Of a stretch of DNA of 64,000 bases, positions 36,896 to 44,201 are shown piece by piece. The translations under genes were made by a program, and so were the position numbers. The notes under the pieces are model-generated. The model did not search any database and was not told the origin of the DNA. It saw only the letters and a program-made list of their open reading frames with translations. The stretch's first letter is position 1. Each line of letters begins with the position of its first letter. The stretch comes from Thiocapsa bogorovii (GTDB taxonomy: Bacteria; Pseudomonadota; Gammaproteobacteria; Chromatiales; Chromatiaceae): positions 3,717,501-3,781,500 of the forward strand of contig NZ_CP089309.1 of the NCBI RefSeq assembly GCF_021228795.1. Direction: 5' to 3'.

Positions 36896-37207
36896 TCAGG
36901 TGGCGCCGTCGGTCGCGCCGTCCATGCCCATGTCGGCGCCGCATTTGCCTTCGCCGCACTTGCCTTCGGTGCCCTTTTCGGCACCGCCTTTGCCTTCCCC
37001 GCCTTTGCCGTCCATATCCATGTCGGCGCCGCATTTGCCTTCGCCGCACTTGCCCTCGGTGTCGGCACCGGCAACCTGCAGATAGCCGGTGTCGAGCGGC
37101 TGAGCGGCGAACGGGTTGCCGGCTTGGGCAACGCCGAAGGCGCCGAGGCTGCCGACGATGGCGGCACCGACGAGGGCGGCGGCAGGCGTGATGGTTTTCT
37201 TGTGCAT
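36896..37207 (-). CDS. EGKCG-repeat low-complexity peptide (bufferin / HvfA-type precursor)
   Basis: A 103-residue exported peptide. The signal region (about 1-29) is MHKKTITPAAALVGAAIVGS followed by LGAFGVAQAG. Residues 51-60 and 81-90 are each EGKCGEGKCG, followed by ADMDMDG and ADMGMDG. A cysteine-free EGKGG version lies between. In characterised systems the EGKCG cysteines are modified by an MNIO (DUF692) enzyme with a partner protein, giving metal-binding, copper- or oxidant-protective peptides. No such enzyme gene is next to this one. A good ribosome site (AAGGACGAG) precedes ATG 37207. The duplicated block is also visible as a DNA repeat. Confidence 0.8.
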   Translation of the reverse strand: MHKKTITPAAALVGAAIVGSLGAFGVAQAGNPFAAQPLDTGYLQVAGADTEGKCGEGKCGADMDMDGKGGEGKGGAEKGTEGKCGEGKCGADMGMDGATDGAT

Positions 37208-37354
37208 GGTCTCGTCCTTACGTTGATCGATGAAGGGCTGCGTCCGGGATCGGACGTCCGCAGCGATTATCGCAGCTTTGCGCTCGGATTTGATCCGTCG
37301 GAACCTCCGGGGTTCAATCCGGGCTCATCGATCTAACCGTGGCCGCGCGTTCCG

Positions 37355-38263
37355 TCATGCTCGCGGGACAAAAAGGTCGTGCCGGGCCGACTCCGTGATG
37401 ATCGAGACCGCCGGGTGCTTGATGTGGCGCTCGGCGGAGATCGCGTAATAACGCTCCTTGATGTCGTCGACCCGGGCGAGCAGCGCGACCCCGTACTTGT
37501 CCAGTATGTCTTGCTCCACCGCGGTCGGTGTCGTGAAGATCCCGACCCCGGCCTCCCCGAAGGCCTTCATGAGCGCGCGGTCTTCGAATTCCGCGGCGAT
37601 GCGCGGCTTCACGTCGTGCCGGTCGAACCAATGCTCGAGTGCACGATAGAGTGCGCTCGAGCCGGTCGGCATCAGCATCGGTGCGCCGTTGAGCGAGCGC
37701 GGAAAGTCGTCGCGATAGCGTGCCGCGAGATCCGGAACGGCAAAGAAGCTGATTCCGGATTCACCCAGGATGTGATTGTAGGCGCGGATGTTGAGCGCCG
37801 GATTCACCGGGCTGTCGGCGAGAACCAGGTCGAGCTTGTGCACCGAGAGGTCGGCCAGAAGATCGGTCAGGGTTGCCTCGTGGCAGACCAGGCGCACCGG
37901 GTCCGGGAGCGCCAGCACGGGGGCCAGCACGCGATAGGCGAGCAGCTTGGGCACGACCATGGCGATTCCGACTTTGAAGGTCACGCCGGAGGCCGGTGGA
38001 CGGCCCGAAACCACGTCCTGCAGCTCGCTCGTCAGCCTGAAGATCTCGTCGGCGTAGGAGAACACGAGCTGCCCGCTTTCCGTCAGGGCGAGGTTGCGTC
38101 CGGCTTTTCCGAACAACTTGGTCCCGATCTGCTCCTCGAGCTCGCGCAGCTGCCCGCTGATGGTCTGGGGCGTGAGGTGCAGTACCTCCGAGGCGCGTGC
38201 AATGGAACCGTGGGTCGCCACGGCCCAGAAGTAGCGCAGGTGCTTCATGTTCAGGTTCGGCAT
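37355..38263 (-). CDS. nhaR: LysR-family transcriptional regulator, NhaR-like
   Basis: A 302-residue regulator. The N-terminal helix-turn-helix (MKHLRYFWAVATHGSIARAS, EVLHLTPQTISGQLRELEEQ, then IGTKLFGKAGRNLALTESG) is characteristic of NhaR, activator of Na+/H+ antiporter genes. The effector domain follows from about residue 95. The start MPNLNMKHLRYF (38263) is chosen, and ATG 38248 is also possible. Its usual target, an antiporter gene, survives nearby only as a fragment, so it may now act elsewhere. The symbol is based on family resemblance. Confidence 0.82.
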   Translation of the reverse strand: MPNLNMKHLRYFWAVATHGSIARASEVLHLTPQTISGQLRELEEQIGTKLFGKAGRNLALTESGQLVFSYADEIFRLTSELQDVVSGRPPASGVTFKVGIAMVVPKLLAYRVLAPVLALPDPVRLVCHEATLTDLLADLSVHKLDLVLADSPVNPALNIRAYNHILGESGISFFAVPDLAARYRDDFPRSLNGAPMLMPTGSSALYRALEHWFDRHDVKPRIAAEFEDRALMKAFGEAGVGIFTTPTAVEQDILDKYGVALLARVDDIKERYYAISAERHIKHPAVSIITESARHDLFVPRA

Positions 38264-38785
38264 CGGGAGCGGATCCGCGCGATTGATGTGGAATGCAGAG
38301 GATCCGGGCCGAGGTTTTGCCCGCGGGTGGCCTCGGCGATGGCTATCGGCAAGTAGGCTGGGGCGGCCGCGACCGGATCGGTCGGGATGATAACCCGAAA
38401 GCCGTTTTGCGGATGCAAAGCCCCGCGCAGGGCGCGCTCCAGGGGCCGTAGCGGCCGTCACCGGGCGGATGAGGTGTCAGATGTCCACGATCGTCTACCG
38501 CGTCAAACCCTTAGCATGGGGCACGAAGCGGTCAACTGCCGGATCTCGTTCAATGTTCACGTCGCCTGCGTCCAAACCGCTTGCAACGCTTCACGGCGCG
38601 GGATGTTGCCTGTTCATCCCCGGGGCCCCATCCTAATCGAACCGGGCGGACGTCGGTGATCGCGCGCGTGCGAATCGCCGGGGCCGTTGAGTTTTTCCGG
38701 TCCGAGCGTCCATCAATCCCAAGATATCGGCGGAGCGCCCCGGAACATCGCGGGCCGGGTCCCGGCCGATCCCATCGAGGTAGGC
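38264..38785. other. Intergenic region between nhaR and the CDGSH gene (divergent)
   Basis: About 520 bp between divergently transcribed genes. Open frames exist on both strands but none has protein-like composition or a credible ribosome site. I see no repeat of the dispersed families and no clear operator. The LysR-type regulator probably binds near its own start here, but no T-N11-A box stands out. Confidence 0.35.
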
Positions 38786-39433
38786 ATGAGCAAGAAACAA
38801 CCATTGGATTTCGCGGGGCAGGAGATCGACGTCCGGTTCGACGGCCGTCTCTGCATTCATGTCGGGGAATGTGGTCACTCCGAGGGTGACCTATTTGTGG
38901 CCGAGCGTCAGCCCTGGTGCATGCCGGATCTGGTGTCGAAGGCGGAGGTCCGCGAGATCGTCGAGCGCTGTCCGAGCGGCGCCTTGACCTACACCGACAA
39001 GGCCGGTGTTCCCGAGACGCCACCTGCGGAAAACAGCCTGACGGTCGCCTACAACGGCCCGCTCTATCTCACCGGCGACCTGGAGATCGAAGGTGCGGGA
39101 GACGACATGCCCGGCGTGCGTTTCCGCGCGGCGCTTTGCCGGTGCGGGGCTTCCAAGAACAAGCCGTTCTGCGACAACAGTCATGTCGAGGCCAAATTCG
39201 AGGACTATGGCGCTGTGGGTCAGAAGGGGCCGGGACTCACCGCGACGGGAGGCAAGCTCGGCGTGGAGATGCGGCCCGATGGCCCGCTGGTCCTGACCGG
39301 TAATCTGAGCATCCGCGCCGGCAGCGGTCGGCTTGCCTGGCAAGGCGACAAGGCGTTTCTCTGTCGCTGCGGGGCCTCGAAGAACAAGCCCTTTTGCGAC
39401 GGAACACATAAGAAGGTCGGTTTCAAGGGCTGA
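38786..39433 (+). CDS. Iron-sulfur protein with Fer4_19-like and two CDGSH domains
   Basis: A 215-residue protein. The N-terminal part (about 10-75) has FDGRLCIHVGECGHSEGDLF, RQPWCMPDL and VERCPSGALTY, the divergent mono-cluster ferredoxin-like (Fer4_19) arrangement. Two CDGSH-type motifs follow, CRCGASKNKPFCDNSH (about residue 115) and CRCGASKNKPFCDGTH (about residue 195), each with the three Cys and one His that bind a 2Fe-2S cluster. Roles in electron transfer or cluster handling are likely. ATG 38786 is preceded by GAGG. The TGA stop is the first triplet of repeat copy E. Confidence 0.9.
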   Translation: MSKKQPLDFAGQEIDVRFDGRLCIHVGECGHSEGDLFVAERQPWCMPDLVSKAEVREIVERCPSGALTYTDKAGVPETPPAENSLTVAYNGPLYLTGDLEIEGAGDDMPGVRFRAALCRCGASKNKPFCDNSHVEAKFEDYGAVGQKGPGLTATGGKLGVEMRPDGPLVLTGNLSIRAGSGRLAWQGDKAFLCRCGASKNKPFCDGTHKKVGFKG

Positions 39434-39624
39434 ACCGCGTCCTGAGCGACAGGCGTCGTGTGTCACGTTGCTCCGCCTCGTCGCGGCCAATGGCGATGGT
39501 GAGACGCGGTTCAGGAATGAACAACCAGAAAAGGACTTTAAACTGCGTCCGCTGTGATGGGTTTAGGCTGAGCTCGAAGCTGACCTTCCGGAAGACAGTG
39601 CATGAGCCGCGGGACGCAGTTTAA
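39431..39624. repeat. Dispersed bipartite repeat, copy E (variant interior)
   Basis: 194 bp with both modules intact. E1 (39431-39513) has perfect 11-bp termini TGAACCGCGTC and GACGCGGTTCA. E2 (39538-39624) has TTAAACTGCGTCC and GGACGCAGTTTAA, also perfect. In both modules the base changes in one terminus are matched in the other. The element fills the gap between the CDGSH stop codon and the ribosome site of the HAD phosphatase gene. Confidence 0.88.
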
Positions 39625-39632
39625 GAGGGCTG

Positions 39633-40277
39633 ATGTCGACGCATATCCTGTTCGATTTCGACGGTACCCTTGTCGACAGTCTCGATGCGGCACTGAAGGC
39701 CTTCCGGCAGGTGGGCCCGGAGTTCGGTTGCGCGCCCTTGAGCCGGGAGCGTCTGGAGGCGCTCAGGGGGATGCACGCGCTCGAGGTCGTGCGAGCTTTA
39801 GGTGTGCCCATGTATCGGCTGCCGCAGCTTGCTACACGGATGCGTTGCGCGATGCGTGTTGATCTAATGGAGACGGCCCCGATCGAGGGTATCGGGGAGG
39901 TGCTGGAGACGCTGCTGCACCGCGGGCATCGGTTAGGTATCCTGTCCTCCAATGCGCGGGCCAGCGTGCAGGAGTACGTCCGCCGTCATCGTCTACCCGG
40001 CCTGGAGGCCGTCGTCGGCGGAACCGGTCTCTTCGGCAAGGCCGGCGCATTGCGCCGTCAGGCCAGCGTGCAGGGGATCGACCCCGGGCGCTTGGTCTAT
40101 GTCGGCGACGAGCTGCGCGATCTCGAAGCGGCGCGCGACGCGCGAGCCCTCTTTGCAGCCGTCGCTTGGGGCTATACGCCTCTGCAGAGCCTGGCGGCCG
40201 CAGGGCCTGATTTTCAGTGTCGCCACCCGCGGGATCTGCTCTCGATCGACCTCGGGCTCGGGCGTGCGGAGATCTAG
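39633..40277 (+). CDS. HAD-superfamily phosphatase (Gph/PGP-like)
   Basis: A 214-residue HAD hydrolase. Motif I is ILFDFDGTLVDS, motif II is LGILSSNA, the motif III lysine is in GLFGKAGAL, and motif IV is VYVGDELRDLEAAR. A helical cap lies between motifs I and II. This is the phosphoglycolate-phosphatase-like layout, although substrates vary widely. AGAGGG ahead of the ATG overlaps the last bases of repeat copy E. It is monocistronic as far as can be seen. Confidence 0.88.
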   Translation: MSTHILFDFDGTLVDSLDAALKAFRQVGPEFGCAPLSRERLEALRGMHALEVVRALGVPMYRLPQLATRMRCAMRVDLMETAPIEGIGEVLETLLHRGHRLGILSSNARASVQEYVRRHRLPGLEAVVGGTGLFGKAGALRRQASVQGIDPGRLVYVGDELRDLEAARDARALFAAVAWGYTPLQSLAAAGPDFQCRHPRDLLSIDLGLGRAEI

Positions 40278-40433
40278 CCTCAGCGTATGCCGGAGCATGG
40301 AGGACTCGCGTCCATGCCTTACGCAAAGACAACCGGAACGCAGGCACAATAAGAGACGCATGACGGAACGGGTCCGAAAACGGCCCGCGCCGATGGCGTC
40401 CGATACGACACCACGACGGAGGAACCGACGACC

Positions 40434-41483
40434 TTGGATCAAACCACCGCCTCGAAACGCGACGATGCAGCGACTGCCTCGTCCACCTTCGGCTCCGCTG
40501 CTGCCGCCGACACCTCGCCTGATTCACTCGCGACAGAATTCTCCGCACTGCGACGGCAGGTCAGCGAGAGCATCCTGGGCCAGCACGGCCTGATCGATCG
40601 TCTGCTCATCGCCCTGCTCGCCGACGGCCATCTGTTGGTCGAGGGGGCCCCGGGGCTGGCCAAGACCACGGCCGTGAAGGAGCTTGCCGCCGGGCTCGAG
40701 GGCGACTTCCATCGCATCCAGTTCACCCCGGATCTGTTGCCGGCGGATCTCACCGGGACCGAGGTCTATCGCCCCCAAGACGGGACCTTTCGGTTCGACC
40801 GCGGCCCGATCTTCCACAACCTTCTGCTCGCCGACGAGGTGAACCGCGCCCCGGCCAAGGTGCAATCTGCCCTTTTGGAGGCGATGGGCGAGCGCCAGGT
40901 GACCGTCGGCCGCGAGACCTATCCGTTGCCGCGTCTCTTTCTGGTCATGGCCACGCAGAACCCGATCGAGCAGGAAGGCACCTATCCGCTGCCAGAGGCC
41001 CAGCTCGATCGTTTTCTGATGCACGTCCGGGTCGACTACCCGGATATCGAGACCGAGCGAGCCATCCTGCGGCTCAATCGCGACGGGGCCCGACGGGATC
41101 ACTCCGCGTCGCCCGGCGTCGTCCTGAGTCAGGCCAGCGTCTTTGCTGCACGGCATGCCATTCTCGATCTCTATATGGCGCCTGAGGTCGAGGACTATCT
41201 GGTCCATTTGGTCATGGCCACCCGCAAGCCCGAGGCCTACTCGCCCGACTTGGCCGGGTGGCTGCGTTTCGGCGCAAGCCCGCGCGCGACCATTGCCCTG
41301 GACCGCTGCTCGCGCGCACTCGCCTGGCTGAACGGGCGCAGCTTTGTCTCGCCAGAGGATGTCCAATCGCTCGCTCCCGATGTGCTGCGTCATCGCGTGC
41401 TCCTGTCCTACGAGATGGAGGCGGAAGGCCGCCGGCCGGACGACTTCATCGAGGCACTGCTCGCACGCGTCCCGGCGCCTTAG
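40434..41483 (+). CDS. MoxR-family AAA+ ATPase
   Basis: A 349-residue chaperone-like ATPase. Walker A is EGAPGLAKTTAVKELA (about residue 68), Walker B LLADEVNRAPAKVQSALLEA, sensor 1 VMATQNPIEQEGTYPLPEAQ, and sensor 2 ASPRATIALDRC. The first 35 residues are a Ser/Ala/Asp-rich leader. The probable start is TTG 40434, because GGAGG lies about 12 nt ahead and no ATG fits. It heads a MoxR-DUF58-DUF4381-BatA-BatB-BatD operon. MoxR proteins of this type remodel or activate VWA-domain partners at the inner membrane. Confidence 0.92.
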   Translation: MDQTTASKRDDAATASSTFGSAAAADTSPDSLATEFSALRRQVSESILGQHGLIDRLLIALLADGHLLVEGAPGLAKTTAVKELAAGLEGDFHRIQFTPDLLPADLTGTEVYRPQDGTFRFDRGPIFHNLLLADEVNRAPAKVQSALLEAMGERQVTVGRETYPLPRLFLVMATQNPIEQEGTYPLPEAQLDRFLMHVRVDYPDIETERAILRLNRDGARRDHSASPGVVLSQASVFAARHAILDLYMAPEVEDYLVHLVMATRKPEAYSPDLAGWLRFGASPRATIALDRCSRALAWLNGRSFVSPEDVQSLAPDVLRHRVLLSYEMEAEGRRPDDFIEALLARVPAP

Positions 41484-42497
41484 GTGGCCCTCGCCATGCG
41501 ATCGAATCCACCAACGGCGCAGGACGCGAAGACGCCTCGCGCGCGGACCGAGGGCGTCCTTCCCGAGCTGACCGAGCTGATCGCTCTGCGCGAGCAGGCG
41601 CGGCGGCTCGATCTTGCGCCGCGCGGGCGGGTCCTGGCGACGCGCACCGGCGGCCATGTCGCGCGTTTTCGCGGGCGCGGGATGGAGTTCGACGAATCGC
41701 GGGTGTATCAGCCCGGCGATGACCCGCGAAACATGGACTGGCGCGTCACGGCCCGGGCCGGCCGCCCTCACGTCAAACTTTTTCGGGAGGAGCGCGAGCG
41801 TCCGGTGTGGCTGCTGGTCGACCAAGGGCCGTCCATGCGCTTCGGCACCCGCATTGCCTTCAAGTCCGTCGTCGCTGCGCGGGCGGCCGCGCTGCTTGGC
41901 TGGGCCGCGGTGGACCGCGGTGATCGGGTCGGCGGTCTGGTGTTCGACGAGACCCGGCACTTGGAGCGCCGCCCGGCTTCGCGTGCCGCCGGGCTCCTGC
42001 CGCTACTCGACCGTCTGGCGAGTCCGGCGCCCGCCTTCTCCCCGGATGCAGGGCCGTCCGGGCAGTCGGGCGGCTACGCTTCGCTCGGGGATGCCGCGGG
42101 ACACCTCGTCAGGCTGGTCCGTCCCGGCAGCCTGGTCGCCGTGATCAGCGATTTCGCGGACATCCTGCGTGCGCAAACGCGCTGGATGACCGAGCTGGCG
42201 GCCGGCTGCGAGGTCATCCTCTTGCCCGTGCACGACAGCATCGAGATCCAGGCACCGCCATCCGGACGCTATCCCGTCATCAACGGCCGCCGGCGCAGCC
42301 TACTCGATCTGACCCGTTCCGGGAGTTGCAAGGCGTACGAAGACCTGTTTCGCAGCCGGATGGAGGCCATCGAGCGGTTGGCGCGGCGCAACCGCGCGCA
42401 CCTGTTGCGCCTGACCGCCGATGACCCGGTCGGTCCCGCACTCGCGCTCGGCCTCGGGGGGCGTGGGCGCTTGCCTGCAGCGGGGGGCATCGTGTGA
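41484..42497 (+). CDS. DUF58 domain protein
   Basis: A 337-residue protein whose GTG start follows the MoxR stop directly. The DUF58 motif is QPGDDPRNMDWRVTARAGRP (about residues 75-94), followed by a VWA-like fold with VWLLVDQGPSMRFGT, in which DxGPS stands for the metal site. It is always partnered with MoxR and Bat-type VWA proteins. It overlaps the DUF4381 gene by 4 bp (GTGA). No membrane span is seen, unlike some homologues. Confidence 0.9.
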   Translation: MALAMRSNPPTAQDAKTPRARTEGVLPELTELIALREQARRLDLAPRGRVLATRTGGHVARFRGRGMEFDESRVYQPGDDPRNMDWRVTARAGRPHVKLFREERERPVWLLVDQGPSMRFGTRIAFKSVVAARAAALLGWAAVDRGDRVGGLVFDETRHLERRPASRAAGLLPLLDRLASPAPAFSPDAGPSGQSGGYASLGDAAGHLVRLVRPGSLVAVISDFADILRAQTRWMTELAAGCEVILLPVHDSIEIQAPPSGRYPVINGRRRSLLDLTRSGSCKAYEDLFRSRMEAIERLARRNRAHLLRLTADDPVGPALALGLGGRGRLPAAGGIV

Positions 42498-43153
42498 ACG
42501 GCGATCCGTTGGCGCAACTGCGTGACTGGCATCTGCCCGATCCCATCCATTGGTGGCCACCGGCCCCCGGTTGGTGGATCTCCGCCGCCGTGCTGCTGGC
42601 GGTTCTGTTTTGGGTGGCCGGCGTGCGCTGGCGCCGCCATCGGCGAAGAGGAGCCGCCGCCCGCTCGGCCCTGCGCGAGCTCGCCGCGCTGCGGGCCGAT
42701 GTCCAGGCCGACGGCGATACCCGCGCCTTCGTCGCCGCGCTCTCGCGCCTGCTGCGTCGGTTCGCCCTGGCACGCTTTCCGCGCGAGCAGGTCGCCGGAC
42801 TCACCGGGGATGCCTGGCTAGCCTTCCTGGATGCGACCGGTGGCGGGGAGGGCTTTCGTCGCGGAGCGGGTCGGGCACTCGCCGACTTGGCCTACGGCGC
42901 GGGTCGCGACGGCGATCCGTCATCGACTCCGGATGCGCTCGCTGACTTGGCCGAGACCTGGATCCGCACCCACTATCGGCATGGCGGCCACGCACCTCGG
43001 AAGGCCGCCAAAACGCCGACGCCGGTGGATGTCGGGGTGCGCTCTGCTCACCCCGGCCGACATGTTTCGGTTGATTCTGAATCCTTTCCTAGACCCCCTG
43101 AAACGCGCCGCTCCGAGACCGAGATGTCGCGCGACATCAAGGCCATGCCATGA
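42494..43153 (+). CDS. DUF4381 membrane protein of the MoxR/Bat operon
   Basis: A 219-residue protein with one membrane anchor (about 27-47, ISAAVLLAVLFWVAGV) after the family motif LRDWHLPDPIHWWPPAPGWW. The cytoplasmic part includes FVAALSRLLRRFALARFPRE and LTGDAWLAFLD. After about residue 170 the sequence becomes polar and low in complexity. It probably links the MoxR/DUF58 proteins to the membrane-bound VWA proteins. The start overlaps the DUF58 stop. Confidence 0.85.
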   Translation: MNGDPLAQLRDWHLPDPIHWWPPAPGWWISAAVLLAVLFWVAGVRWRRHRRRGAAARSALRELAALRADVQADGDTRAFVAALSRLLRRFALARFPREQVAGLTGDAWLAFLDATGGGEGFRRGAGRALADLAYGAGRDGDPSSTPDALADLAETWIRTHYRHGGHAPRKAAKTPTPVDVGVRSAHPGRHVSVDSESFPRPPETRRSETEMSRDIKAMP

Positions 43154-43184
43154 CCATTCAAAGATCCGCCGAGCGCGTTTCAGC

Positions 43185-44201
43185 ATGATCACGATGGCCT
43201 GGCCCCTCGTCTTGCTCGCCCTTCCCGTCCCGCTTCTGGCGACCTGGCTCCCGCGTGCGCCCGACGAGCAGGGCGCGGCCCTGCGCTTTCCCCTGGATCC
43301 CGACCTCGCGGCAGACGTCGCGCGGGGCACCCAAGGTACCGGCTCGCTGAGTCCGCGCCTGATCCTCGCGTTGGTTGCCTGGGTTCTGCTGGTGCTCGCG
43401 GCGGCGCGTCCCGAATGGGTCGGGGAGCCCGTCAGACTCCCGGTCTCGGGCCGTGACCTCATGATCGCGCTCGACATCTCCGGCAGTATGGAGGTGGCCG
43501 ACTATGAGCTGAACAGCCGTATGGTCTCGCGCATTGCGCTGGTGAAGGCGGTTGCGGAGCGATTTATCGGGCGGCGCGAGCAGGATCGTCTCGGACTCAT
43601 CCTCTTCGGCTCTCGGGCCTATCTGATGACGCCGCTCACATTCGATCGCACCACAGTCGGGACCATGCTCAGCGAGGCGGTGGTCGGACTGGCCGGTCGC
43701 GAGACCGCGGTCGGCGATGCCCTTGCCTTGGCGGTCAAGCATCTGCGCGACCAACCGGAGGGCAACCGCGTTGTCATCCTCATGACCGACGGCGCCAACA
43801 ACGCGGGGCATATCGAGCCGCTCGCGGCCGCGGAGCTGGCGGTTCAGGCCGGCGTGCGCGTCTACACCATCGGGATCGGGGGCGGAAACGGTGGCGGGAT
43901 GTCGCGGTCGCACTCGCCGTTCGGCGGTTTTCCGGCGCGCGGGGGCAGCGATTTCGATCCGGCGACACTCGAGCGTATCGCCGAGATGACCGGCGGCCGC
44001 TTCTTCTCGGCCCACGCCCGCGAGCAGCTCGAAGAGATCTACGCCGAGCTCGATCGTCTCGAGCCGAGCGAGCGCGACGAGCGTTCGGTCAGTCCGAGAC
44101 GCTCCCTCTACATGTGGCCGGCGGCCGGCGCGCTGCTCCTGAGCTTCGGGTTGGCTGCCGCGCCGCTTCTATCCGCGGGGGTGCGCCGTCGTGTGGTCTG
44201 A
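43185..44201 (+). CDS. BatA-like VWA-domain membrane protein
   Basis: A 338-residue protein. Membrane spans lie at about 4-22, 59-76 and 310-332, enclosing a von Willebrand A domain with MIDAS DISGSMEVADYE and VILMTDGANNAGHIEP. The domain faces the periplasm or cytoplasm depending on topology and probably binds a partner through the metal site. The last 11 bp overlap the next gene. An in-frame ATG three codons downstream is an equally good start. Family members were first noted in aerotolerance (Bat) operons. Confidence 0.9.
   Translation: MITMAWPLVLLALPVPLLATWLPRAPDEQGAALRFPLDPDLAADVARGTQGTGSLSPRLILALVAWVLLVLAAARPEWVGEPVRLPVSGRDLMIALDISGSMEVADYELNSRMVSRIALVKAVAERFIGRREQDRLGLILFGSRAYLMTPLTFDRTTVGTMLSEAVVGLAGRETAVGDALALAVKHLRDQPEGNRVVILMTDGANNAGHIEPLAAAELAVQAGVRVYTIGIGGGNGGGMSRSHSPFGGFPARGGSDFDPATLERIAEMTGGRFFSAHAREQLEEIYAELDRLEPSERDERSVSPRRSLYMWPAAGALLLSFGLAAAPLLSAGVRRRVV

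Noticed and set aside
36649-37167. A 172-codon minus-strand frame overlapping the EGKCG peptide gene
   Set aside because: It is a shifted frame of the repetitive peptide gene, producing Ala/Lys/Pro repeats; the 103-residue frame has the signal peptide and ribosome site.
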